Shown here: positions 12,581 to 23,327 of the stretch, piece after piece
Numbering within the stretch: the first letter of the stretch is position 1
How the letters are laid out: every line of letters starts with the position of its first letter
Assembly: GCF_000264995.1 (NCBI RefSeq)
Contig: NW_006767438.1
Coordinates: 248,001 to 312,000 of the forward strand
Source of the DNA: Punctularia strigosozonata HHB-11173 SS5
Taxonomy: Eukaryota; Basidiomycota; Agaricomycetes; Corticiales; Punctulariaceae
Direction: 5' to 3'
DNA length: 64,000 bases
The notes under the pieces: model-generated
What the model was told of the DNA's origin: nothing
Database searches by the model: none
The model's input: the letters and a program-made list of their open reading frames with translations, nothing else
Translations under genes and position numbers: made by a program

Positions 12581-14784
12581 ATGACCAGCCCTACGCGAGA
12601 ACGCGCGGATTCCGTAGACCACTACCCAACGCTTTGGCCCCCGTACCCTCGCCCGGACGAAACCGAGGCACGATCACGCGTTTCCTGCCACGTCGATCTT
12701 GCACTCACAATCGTATAGGAGGAGAAGAACGCTCGTCTTGAAGAAGAACGCCAGGCAAAGATAGTTTCCGACAACATCGATTCGCAGATCGAAGCCGAGA
12801 GGCAGGAGCGCCGCCGGAAGCTTCCGCAGGCCAAGATTCTCCTCTTAGGCAAGTCTTGCCAGCATTTCTCTCGCTCATTTCCCCCTACCTTGCCCGTCCT
12901 TCCGGTTTTGGCTTCGTCGTCTATTATAGGCTTCTCACGGAACGCGCATTTTTCCTTCATCAGGTCAAGCCGAGAGCGGCAAGTCGACGCTACTCAAGAA
13001 CTTCCAGTTACAGTTCACCCCCAAGGCATTCAGAGCTGAAGCCGAGGCCTGGCGAGCGGGTACGCTGTCCACGCTGACAGCCACCGGCACTATTCCTGGC
13101 TAACGCACATGCTGTCTAGTGATTCACTTCAACCTTGTCCGATCTGTCAACTTTCTCTTGGACCTGCTCGAGTCGAGCAGCTCTCCTCATCCATCCCTTA
13201 CCCGGGCCACATCCCCACCTCTGTACTTCCAACATGGCCGCCCTGGCACTTCCATCGCGACATCGCCGATACTGCCTTCTGTCAACCTCACGCCTAACCT
13301 CCGACGGCTGAAGATGCAGCTCTCACCGCTGCGTCGGGTGGAAGAGATGCTATCGCAGCGGCTGAACGCTGCGCAAGTCGTACCCTCAGCGTCGTCTTCG
13401 GCCTCGTCCTCGCCCACGTCTTCGCACCAACCTTTGCTGGCCACCTACCACAACGACCGCCCGTTCGAGGTTCGGGTGCAGTCCGGCTCGGGATGGAAAG
13501 CCGCGTTCCTAGCCGGGAAGGGGACGCGGAGAAAAGGAGATAAAGGCAAGGATGCTATGCGTGATGAGATCATGGAAGCGAGGACGGTCATCGACGCGTG
13601 CAAGGCGGATATGGAGGCGCTGTGGGCGGACGAGGATATGCAAAGGGCATTGAAGGAGGAGGGCGTCATGCTGCAGGACCAGGCCGGGTTCTTCCTGTCC
13701 GAGATTTCGCGCGTTGCTTCGAGAGATTACGACCCGACAGCAGGTAACCGTCTCACGTTGCATGCGTGCGCATTTTCTCAACGGCTCGTGTGATCATTCT
13801 ACAGACGATATCCTCCGAGCACGTTTGCAAACTCTGGGCGTTGAGGAACACCGGCTCGTTATGGAGACCAGTGAGTGCTTACTATCATCTGCCAGCGTCG
13901 CCTGTGCCATGTTGCCTCGATCCCATGTGTGACGCCCTTCTCCTCATCCTCTTCCCCGCTTGGACCATGTAAACCAACAAAGGCCCTATAGGTGCCGAAG
14001 CTGGCAAGGAATGGATCATCTACGACCTCGGCGGCAGCCGCGGTCAGCGAGGTGCGTCTTCCCTTCCCCCTTTTGCTTCCATGTATGTGCTGACACGCTG
14101 TGACAGCCACCTGGGCACCGTTCTTCGAGGAGGGCACCATCAAGAGAGAACCTTACCCCACGCGACCTGGTATCACTCAGCTCTTGGACGAACACATCGC
14201 TTCCACCATCATCTTCCTCGCTCCGGTCAGCGCCTTCAACCAGTCCCTCTCCGAAGATCGCTCCGCCAATCGGCTTTGGGACTCGTTCAACCTCTGGGAG
14301 GTCATCTGCTCGAACAAGCACCTACAGCACGTCGCGCTGATTCTACTACTGAATAAATGCGACGTGTTGGAGGCCAAGTTGAAGGCGGGGATCGAGTTTG
14401 GGCGATACGTGACCAGCTATAAGGAACAGCCGAACGACGTGGAGCATGTTAGCAAATGTAAAGGCCTCGTTCGACTTCTACATTGAAGGTGGACGCTGAT
14501 GGACGGATAGACCTCAAAACTAAATTCACGCTCATATTCAAGCAAAACTCGCCGAAGACTCGAAAACTGCATCTGCATTTGACTTGTGCCATCGTGTGTG
14601 GTCCTTTTACTTCCGCTGGCCATCTCGCTGACAACCGTGAGCAGGATATCCAAGCAATGTCTGAAGTGCTACTGCGAAGTGCGTACTTCTGTTCTTGTTT
14701 CGTTACTCCGCAGCTGATATCGTCGTGTCTGCAGTCCGAGAAGTCATTCTCGTTAGAAACCTGCAATCATCAGATTTTATCTGA
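12581..14784 (+). CDS. Divergent heterotrimeric G protein alpha subunit
   Basis: GTP-binding signalling subunit at the plasma membrane. Ten exons (12581-12679, 12719-12848, 12964-13059, 13120-13743, 13805-13870, 13992-14051, 14107-14457, 14511-14593, 14645-14678, 14735-14784) join in phase to 530 residues, far longer than a canonical G-alpha of about 350. G1 is LLLGQAESGKST; switch I reads DDILRARLQTLGVEEHR, keeping the Arg; G3 is DLGGSRGQR, so the catalytic Gln of DVGGQ is Ser; G4 is LLNKCD. A long low-complexity and charged insert lies in the helical domain (about residues 170-240). No N-terminal MG...C lipid motif is seen. The intron at 12849 uses a GC donor (LLLG|Q). The first donor (GTTTCC, 39-nt intron) is the weakest junction. 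It belongs to the expanded agaricomycete type, not to the core GPA classes. Confidence 0.85.
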
Positions 14785-15202
14785 GCCATACCCTGGATAG
14801 CTATCCAAGGGAGCTGCATTTATCTATTCTCGTTGCTCATCTGCTTTTCCTGATTTACTAGTACTGCGATTCCTACCTCTACATTACTGTAGACTAATAG
14901 GGCCGGATGATATCTACACGAAGAGCCATGATTCGTCTTACATACTCTCTCACCACTACAATAGCTGCAAGTAGACCGTTCTGACGAGAGCGTTGAATCA
15001 AAGCAAGTCCTCCAAAAGGCTCCATGGTGTGACGTGATAATTCGCATGACGTAATGTTGCGCTGCGGCGCACTAACCGCCTGTCGGACGGCGCAGTCCGT
15101 TCAAAACCCAGCCCCGACGCGCGACTCCCAGCGCTAACTTCACCCCCCTCGCCCAACACTCACCAATAACTTTCACGTTAACGTACTACCAACTCATACA
15201 AC
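14785..15202. other. Intergenic, contains Pmp3 promoter
   Basis: About 420 bp between two + strand genes. The 130 bp before the next ATG are pyrimidine-rich, as is common just upstream of strongly expressed fungal genes. No reading frame is supported. Confidence 0.45.
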
Positions 15203-15676
15203 ATGGTTAAGGGATCCGACGTCTGCCTTATCATCGTACGTTGTTGTTTCCTGCATTATCGTCAGCGAACCAGTGACTCATGAGGTCCCCGCCAGGTTGC
15301 CATTATCTTCCCCCCTGCCGCTGCGGCGTTCATCACTGGATGCAGCTGCGACCTTCTCATCAACATCTGCTTGACAATGTCAGTACTCTCATCCATGCTC
15401 TTTGCTGATTCCGCGTCTCATCCGAGTTCTCTACTCAGCCTTGGATACTTCCCCGGTCACATCCACGCCTTCTGGCTCATCTACAGGAAGATGAAGGCGG
15501 AGGAACGCTATGGTCGCGGTGCCTACCAATGTGCGTATTGACTTTTTGTATGCAATGACCTTTCTGATGGACTCGTTTCTCAACCAGACGTGGGCAACGG
15601 TGTCTATGAGCCGCTCTACTCAGGACAACCAGTGGTAGCTCCTGCGGGTGCTGGGTACGGTGCTACTACGATGTAA
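15203..15676 (+). CDS. PMP3: Plasma membrane proteolipid 3 (Pmp3/UPF0057 family)
   Basis: Small hydrophobic membrane protein that affects membrane potential and salt or cold tolerance. Four exons (15203-15235, 15296-15378, 15439-15530, 15588-15676) give 98 residues. The diagnostic pattern is present: DVCLIIVAIIFPPAAAAF as helix 1, a CSCDLLINICLTILGYFPG turn and helix 2, then HIHAFWLIYRKM. After the 55-residue core comes a fungal-type tail (GNGVYEPLYSGQPVVAPAG) rich in Gly, Tyr and Pro and probably cytosolic. Family assignment is firm; the tail has no known function that I can state. Confidence 0.93.
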
Positions 15677-16463
15677 ACATGTCTCGGAGTATAAGCATGC
15701 CCGCGCCCAGGTCCGTTCTCCCTCCCCAAACCCATTCTATCATACCTTGGACTTCTGTACCAACTTGTATGTGTAATGCAACGCTTCCCCTTTGCTATAC
15801 CCTTTCGCGCGTGCAACTCCAGGAAAGGGACAATGCCCAATGGATTCTAGCGAATATGGTGATACATCAACATAAACACTCGCGATATCGCGCGAACCAG
15901 ATTAACCGTCCCCAGACGAAATTGATGCGATGCTGATGGTCCAGCGCCTGCAACATGTGCAAATCCATTATTGTTAGGTGATTGCTTTCGATCAATCACT
16001 GATGCCCAAATATACGCTCACTTTCCACCAGTCACCACAACCATTTGTCCTTCAAATCGCCGACGTCGCAAACAGAACCGTATCCATTGCGGTGAACGCT
16101 ACGCCTGCTGAGTAGACAAGCAAGTGCGGGGGAGAGCCTTATCTAACGACGATGGAGGGTGTTCAGGACACCCGAGATTTGGGGGTGTGATGCGCGGACT
16201 CTGGAAAGGCTGAAACTGCGGCGCGGGTCGCTTGTGTACGAGTCCGCAAATTCGCAACGTCAGTGTACGAAGCGTTCAAGAGCAGTATCATCGTCCGGAT
16301 GCACGGTCAGCTATCTCATGATCGCAAAACGTATAATTCAGAGATGAGATGCAGTTGATCCGATCCCGGGAGCGGCGGAGGGATTTCTGGGCTTCGCAAA
16401 TAATCGTATGAGAATGTCCGTATGTACACCGAGAACAACGTACAAAATGCGGTATGCAAGACC
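15677..16463. other. Convergent intergenic region
   Basis: About 790 bp between the 3' ends of Pmp3 (+) and the dehydrogenase gene (-). It holds two transcript ends and no supported gene. Part of it (16020-16100) loosely resembles the reverse complement of the dehydrogenase start region (ACCAC...TTTGTCCTTCAAATCGCCGAC compared with 17810-17845), so a remnant copy of a related gene is possible. Confidence 0.4.
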
Positions 16464-17882
16464 TCATATATCTGCCACTGGAACGCCAAGGTCTTTGCAG
16501 ATAGTCTGCAAACTGTTCCATACCTGAATCCTGGCGTCCTCCTTCCGCGCTTCGTTGCTTGGCTCCACAATTTTTCCGACCGGGGTCAGGTAGGAATTCT
16601 GGACGACGGACCATATCAGATTGCGCAAAGGGTCACAAGGATGGCCAAAGAGCCCACAACACACCTTGTATTTCTCTGCCTCAGCACGTACGATGGGCGC
16701 AGTGGCCGCAAACAAGCTGGTGTGGCATCCCGTGTCTGGAGAAGTGCCGAAGAGCTTCGGAACCCAGGCGAGGTGCCATTCCGCCCAATCTTTCATTACG
16801 TTCGCTGGGACGGCGATGAGTCTCGTTGACAGACTTCGGACCACACCACGTACGGGTCTCAACCATCCCGGGATGTACGGACAGGCATATGATGGGGATG
16901 CCCTTGGCGGTCAGCCGTTTCTGCAATTCGGCCGTGTACTGCAAGAACACGACCTTGGAATAACCTAGCAAGGACCCTGTGAGCAAGGACACGCATAACA
17001 GCGCGAAGGCGATGGACGGTACCGTAGCGGGCCATCTGTGGCAGGATGGAGCTCTTGAATTCGTCGTTGAAGTCTTCGGGTGCGTATTTGCAGTTGTAGA
17101 CCATGCGATGAGCGTCAGAGGAGAGCTAATAAAGAAATGAGACTAATGTCACTTCACGTTACAGAACAGGGGACGTACCTGAACAATGCGGACGTCTGCG
17201 CCTGGTTCTTGTGCTGTAGACTTGAGTAGCGGCAAGAGGCACTGCGTGAAGATGACCGGTCCTATGAGGCTAAGAATGTCGAATGTCAGTTACGCGCAAT
17301 CCATCACCATATATGAAAATGTACTTGGCCATCATAATCTCCTGGTAGCCTAAATGGAGGCTATCAAATTTGACGGAATGAAAACACAGCATCGACCGAC
17401 GTACCGGCCTTCGTTTGCACGTAGGGGTGGATTATACTGCAGGTCCGCAATGAGTGCCTCGGCAGATGACACGTCGGAAGCACTCACAGGGCAGCGTTGT
17501 TGATCAAAATATCCAACCGCTTCTCCTTTGCCAGCAACTCCTCCGCGGCGGCCTTCGTCAGCGCAGGGTCCGTCAAGTCCAGCTTCAGCCAGATCACTTC
17601 CCCGCCCTTCGAGCTTAACCCTTCTTTCTTCAATTGTTCTATGGCCGCCGCCGCTTTCGCCTCATTTCGAGCGGCAAGGTAGACTTTGGCGCCTGCTCTT
17701 GCGAGGAACTTCACAGTTTGTAGTCCAATACCGGAGCTGATGAAGACATGGTGAATCACACATCCTGGCAGGGTAAAAGGATACGCTGCAACTCACTTGC
17801 CTCCGGTTACCACGACCACTTTGCCTCTCAAATCACCGACGTCGCGAACGGGGTCATATCTCTTGGAGAAGAACAAACCCAT
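16464..17882 (-). CDS. Short-chain dehydrogenase/reductase (retinol dehydrogenase / WWOX-like)
   Basis: NAD(P)-dependent oxidoreductase of unknown substrate. The start at 17882 (MGLFFSKRYDPVRDV) leads into KVVVVTGGNSGIGLQTVKFL, the TGxxxGxG cofactor motif, split by an intron at GGN|SG. LDLTDPALTKAAAEEL and DILINNAA follow (NNAG variant), then GPVIFTQCLLPLL and VSSDAHRM with the catalytic Ser. Taking the TAG acceptor directly before GTTATTCC gives RYGYSKVVFLQY, restoring the YxxxK catalytic pair; the nearer CAG acceptor would break it. PIICLSVHPGMVET and a C-terminal GAYLTPVGKIVEPS segment complete the fold. About eight exons. Similar fungal proteins are usually annotated only as NAD(P)-binding. 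Confidence 0.87.
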
Positions 17883-18363
17883 CACGGCGGATACTCGCTA
17901 GGATAACCGAGTCGACAATCGAGGGGAATTGTTCAACGGTGCGACGGAACTTTTTGGGAAAGGCCAAGCTTTATGCTTAAGCTGAGAGTAACTGTCCTTG
18001 CAGATTGGAGCGGAGACCCCCGGCTCGTTCCCTTAAGTACAAGTCGACGCGCGGCATCGGAGCCTACGAGTGCGGTTAAGCAGCAGCTGTATGGTCGGCA
18101 TGCGTTGTACGGGATCAGGAAGAAGTCGCGAGAAAGATGCCATTGAAGATGGATCGCGGGAGCGGAAGCGGCGGCATAGAGCGGCGCTTGGGGAGTGGCG
18201 AGCCGTTAGAGTTAGTAAGTTAGACCGAATGCGGGGTTAGGACTCCGAGACTTCATGAAGTTGCCATCATCGTCATCATAGGTACGATGGTAAGCATTAC
18301 AGGACGGGTCTCGAGGTGCATACAATCGTGACTAATGAGCTAAAGAGGTCGAAGTTCTCAGGA
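17883..18363. other. Intergenic, dehydrogenase promoter side
   Basis: About 480 bp between the start of the dehydrogenase gene and the stop of the Kar5-like gene, both on the minus strand. No gene is supported. Confidence 0.45.
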
Positions 18364-20948
18364 CTACGGCTTGAAACGAGAGGACGGTTCATGCCCGGGA
18401 CGCCACAGTCGATCCGGAATGCGCGAGAGCCTAGTTGCACGCCGAAATCCAGTGTCACGAGAGCGGTGGCAAGTTGTCAGTATGTGCGAGTTTGATTCAA
18501 GGATAGCCTCCGTCCGGTGTGGCAGATAGTCAAGCTTAGCGTCTCCGGGTGTCGTCGGCAGACCAGATTCCGCGTCGGAGACCTCCACTTTGGCGCCTCG
18601 TGGAATCCATGGCGAGGAGATGGAAGAGATAGAGCCGGCGCTATTGGAACCTCGCAGGCACCTGTTAGAGAGCCAATCACGAGAACAGACTACGGCGACT
18701 ATGCTCTGCGGCGTCCAGATTGTGAGCAGCACAGAGGGCTAACACGGATTAGATCCACTCGACTCACCGTGATTACCAGACAAGCAAGGCGGAAAAGGTG
18801 CCAAACGATGTTGGTGAAGGCAAAGAATGCTCGGAAGGCAGACGCTTGAGACAAGCCCGCAAAGCCCACAGGTGACCCGTCTGCGGCGAACTTGAAGACA
18901 TAATGACCAGACTACGGATGTCGGACATACCGTCAAACAGCAGGTGCATCACAGGACGAAGGAGCAAGCCCATGATCTCGACCGGGGCTGGACCAACGAG
19001 GCCATAGTTGGCACCGCCGTAGCCTGAGTTCAAAGTACGTCTGGCATCGTTGGCTGTCTCATTGATGGCGTCTAAGCCTTGCTTGACGTCAGCAATCACT
19101 CCGGCAAGCTCTTGCCTTGTCGTTGAAGCCAAGTTTGTAATGGTTTCGTCGATCTCCGAGGCGGAATCTGCGATGTGCTGGTGCAAATCCTGAGTCATAC
19201 GTGCCTGAACAAGGTGAGCTTCGAGATGCTCCCCGGCTTCAGCGGCATTGGACGCTAGATATGTAAGAGTCTTCGCCGGGATCAGCACACGGTGATACTC
19301 GATAGACCTGAGCAAACCTCTTGAACTAGATGAAGTTGTTGCATCATAGACGACCACTGTGTCCCTACGTCATTCTATGGGATGTATCAATAACGAGTTC
19401 AGCTGCCTGCTGGCTCTATACATGAGACAGACCATAAGCGCGAGAACTCGTTGCTCCTTGGCGTCGAAGGAAGTGAACAAGCTAGCAAGACCAGTCTCAA
19501 TTGACTGCCGAGTGTCCGACAACAGCACTGAGACCGCGGAGTCATGCTAATGCAGCGAGATGAGGACATAGAAGCCATGCGGGTCAACACGCGGATCATC
19601 ATGACTGACCTCAGTGACGGATGTCTGGAATCTGGCATGAATCTTGGCCGACTCAAAAATCAGCTCTACTTCAAACGCTCACTCCCTCATACCTGTTGCA
19701 GGAGTTCCGACGTCAGCTCTTCTTGCTTGCGAAGACTTTCGTTGAAGTTGCCAGCAAGGTTGTCGATGATCTGACACAGGAATTAGCCCATCAGATTTCT
19801 CGGAAAATTGCAATCCTTACTTCTTGAAGCCAGACTTCCTGTCGGTGAATAACATCGTCGGCGCTCAGCCGTGCGTACTCTTGCAAGTCGTGGTACTGCA
19901 TGAGAGCTTTCTGCATAGTCTCCATCGCTCATAATTCCATCAATTGTTCCTGTAATATAAATCATATAACTCACATCCACTAGACTATCCATATTCTGGA
20001 AAATATCCTGTGTTTTGGCTTCTCTGGACACAAGGTCTCGCATGAATGCATCCTGAGCGGACGTGGCGTTTCGATAGATCTCTCTGGCGGTATCTGGATA
20101 ACCATGTTAGTACGTCTTTCGTGGCACTCACCCAACCCGTGCTTACCCATCTCGTTCCATCTCCGAAACGCGTAGCACAGTTGCGCTAGATCATTGGCAG
20201 TCAACAATGTGCCAAGACGTTAGACCTAACCCTTACGAATCTCTCTCAGATACCCCGAGTAGCTTGACCAGAACTGCGCGCTCCTCGAGAGAGCTCTATG
20301 AACGACCTTAGGCCGAGGACACAGTGAACGGCGGATATATGCGCTTACTCGACACATCTTGCTTGCGGCGCGCCCTCCTTGGCATCCTTCGAAACGTCCT
20401 GCGAAGCCAAGGACTCCGGAGAGAACGGTGCACATTCCAGTGGATAGGATATATGCCTCGCCGTGTTGATCTCGCAGAGTGTCAGATGGATAGCCGCTGA
20501 ATGTAACGGTCATGTCAGGAAGTGTTTGCCTCTGATTGTATGCGTATGTATGCGCACCCCTTGTCCGCTCGTCTTCGGTCATCTCGGCTTCTCCGCATCT
20601 TGTTCTGATATGCCTTGATGATCGCGCAAAACAATCCGGCCGGCGATCGTATGCCTCCAGGGCGTCTGTAGTGTGCGTCAGTGATCGAAATGAAGGCGCA
20701 AGCAGAGGTGGCAGACGCAGAGATGACTCAAGATTGTCATGAGCCTCCGATTGGAGAACTGCGGGTTTAGATCGCGTATATCTTCAGTCGGACTGGCGAT
20801 TAATTGAAGGTGTATACTTGCCATTCAAACTGCTGTCCGCCCCTTCACGTCGTCCATCCTGTGCAGATCCGGGCCAAGAAAGAGCGGACACGACGTTCGA
20901 TACCAATAAGGTCGACATCCAACACACGCACAGCGCGAAAGTGTGCAT
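18364..20948 (-). CDS. Nuclear fusion protein, KAR5/Tht1/Brambleberry family
   Basis: Nuclear-envelope/ER membrane protein needed for karyogamy. The start at 20948 gives a signal peptide (CVCWMSTLLVSNVVSALS). Exon 1 splices through a GC donor (intron from 20821 downward) to LQSEAHDNLESSLRLPPLL. The family's Cys-rich block follows: DALEAYDRRPDCFARSS, a conserved TRCGEAEMTEDER, AAIHLTLCEINTAR, PLECAPF and CVEALSRSAQFWSSYSGYLRE, then LCYAFRRWNEM. The middle is helical coiled coil (SREAKTQDIFQNMDSLVD; IADSASEIDETITNLASTTR). The C-terminal part has a hydrophobic AFFAFTNIVWHLFRLACLVI segment and a basic tail ending at 18364. About ten introns. The Cys block order identifies the family; the C-terminal topology is less certain. 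Confidence 0.82.
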
Positions 20949-21650
20949 CGTCGTCGTTGTCGAGTGAAGGAAGCGCGACCGCAGGTCCCATCGTGTTTTT
21001 CTTGGACTACTCGCGCGTCGCACTCACGTGCGCTGGGGTTAGCAAGAGATCGTCGGCCCGATGATTGCGTATGCACGCGGCAGATCGGTCTATCAGCGAT
21101 CGCGCCGGAAATATACCTACCTACCTACCTTGAGCGCTGAGCATCCCATCGCCTCCCATCGGTGAGAGCGGCACTACTCGATACAGCTCGCACGGTATAC
21201 TCGTCAACCACATGCTTCGGTTGTAGTTTACCGGAGGATCCCCGATTTCACCCGGCGAAGGATCGCATGAAAGATGCGTGGCGACAAGTTGCCACAAGGG
21301 TGAACACGGGGTTTCCACGAACGTCCGAGGTCCGCTATGGTTGTCGACGATCCTGCACGCAAAACCAGCGGTCACTCACTGGTCTTAAATCTGATGAGAG
21401 GGGCCAACGTGGAACGCTGCATAGCGCTTCGGAAGTTTGTCGACTGACCAGTGACAGGAAAGTCCGTGTGCACCGCATGCCAGGCAAACGCAAGGAAGTC
21501 GATGACGAATATGTGGCAGTGCAATACATACGGACGGATTGCTTTGGTTATATATCGGCAGCGTATAAGACGTTACGGACGCCGGAGCAAGCTAACTCTC
21601 ACTCTTACCCCCGATCCCACCATCGTTATACCACGCCTCCGCTTGCCCCG
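20949..21650. other. Divergent intergenic region, KAR5-like / GST
   Basis: About 700 bp upstream of both genes. It includes a short CTAC-type tandem run near 21115-21130. No gene is supported; both promoters are expected here. Confidence 0.45.
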
Positions 21651-22702
21651 ATGTCCCTCTCATCAGAGCAACCGACCCTTGTTGTTCACCATCTGAACAA
21701 CTCGCGGTCTCAGCGCCTGCTATGGCTCCTGGTCTGTTGCTACATGGCCATGGAAAGAGCCTACGCGCTCATCTTTCTCGCAATAGGAAGAGCTCGAGGT
21801 GCCTTACACCATCAAGAAATATCAACGCGGCGAGGACATGTACATGTTATATGTCTGCCCACCCATTGCATAATGCTGACCATCGTCATGTCTCGCTAAT
21901 ACAGGCTTGCGCCTAAGGAACTCAAGCAGATCCACCCCTTGGGCAAGTCTCCCGTTATTACGGATGGAGACCTGACCATCGCAGAGAGCGGTGCTATTGT
22001 CGGTGTGTGCCCATACCGTCTCTGCATGACTCGTCTTCTCGTACTGATAGGCGTTGTAGAGTACATCATTGGAAAGTATGGAAGGGGAAGGGCAGACCCC
22101 CCGGAAGCTGGGAAACTCGAGAACCTGTACTGTCAGTTGGCGTTTCATCGATTTTTTGTCCCTGCGTCACGAGCTGTTTGCTGAGCGGCGGTCCCGTCGT
22201 CTTGCTCAGGGCTGCATTATGCGGAGGGCTCGTTGATGCCTATTCTCGTGCAAAAACTCATCTTCGGCATCATACCATCGCGCTCGCCGTTTTTCATCCG
22301 CCCCATCGTCTCCGGCATATTCGGCCAGCTGACGAAAATGATCGTTGAACCCCAGCTCAAGACGCACTGCGAATTCGTAAGTATGCTCATCTACGACGGT
22401 GTGATGCCATGGCCGCAAGCTAAAACATCCGCTATGCGACAGATCGAAGCTCACCTCTCCAAATCCGGTGATTGGTTTGCAGGTGGAGACCATCCGACCG
22501 CCGCGGACTACATGATGTTCTTCCCGTTGGAAGGTATGATGGACCGCAATGTCAGCTACATCGGACCCAAATCGAAGGCGTACTTACAACGCGTCAATGA
22601 GCGGCCGGCATACAAGAGGGTAAGCATCTGTGACTGTTTCCATATAGACTATCACCGACCACACACCAGGGCATAGAGAAGGGCGGCGAGTTCCATCTAT
22701 AG
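21651..22702 (+). CDS. Glutathione S-transferase (Gtt1-like)
   Basis: Conjugates or reduces with glutathione. Seven exons (21651-21731, 21787-21839, 21905-22002, 22060-22131, 22210-22376, 22443-22619, 22670-22702) give 226 residues. The N-terminal thioredoxin fold starts LVVHHLNNSRSQRLLWLLEE, with the putative catalytic Ser in NSRSQR, then KQIHPLGKSPVI (cis-Pro) and the glutathione-binding TIAESGAIV. The C-terminal helical domain carries WLHYAEGSLMP and FAGGDHPTAADYMMFFPLE, the N-capping box. The gene ends EKGGEFHL. The order and motifs match the fungal Gtt1 group, often linked to the ER or detoxification in wood-decay fungi; the substrate is unknown. Confidence 0.9.
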
Positions 22703-23327
22703 GCGACATCGGGTAGCGTCGGGTACTTCGCCCACATATACATACCATTATCTCAGTCGAACGACTCTTGTACTATACCAACGCGTTCCTGTTAAACGTT
22801 CGGATCGCTCTTCACCTTACCTTACGAAAGCTTCAATATTACGACGGTTGGTCGGCCTCAAAGTATGACAGGTGAGCGAGTTTCGCATATGACACGGGTC
22901 TCTAGATGCTACGATACAGGTGGGCCAACAACTGGCACGGTGAGTATGGATATAGTGGCTGCTGTCACAGCTGAATGCTACAGAGTTTCGAAAACGGGGG
23001 TATAAGGTCTAACCAAGAGGCCAGAGAGATGAACGCGAATTAATGATGTAGTAACACGAAAATAAAAAGATGATTGGGTGAGACAGACGGATACAACGCG
23101 AGACATGGATACAGTTTGGGGATGATGAGCACAGACAGGGGAGGAATGAGGAGCAGAAACAGAGTCCTTGCGTTATGCAAGCCGCGCGGGAAACAGCGAG
23201 GTAAAAAGATGGGGGTATGCGACAAAAGAGGGTTCAGCACGAACGAAGGTGAAACACGTCTCTAATGACGCGGGTGTCGTGAGGGAGCGGCCGCGGCTAG
23301 CTGAGCAAGGAAGGGTCGCGGTCGCGT
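22703..23327. other. Convergent intergenic region
   Basis: About 625 bp between the GST stop and the stop of the coiled-coil gene. No supported gene. Two 3' UTRs with polyadenylation signals must be here; AATAAA-like AATAAAAAG occurs near 23061 on the + strand. Confidence 0.4.
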
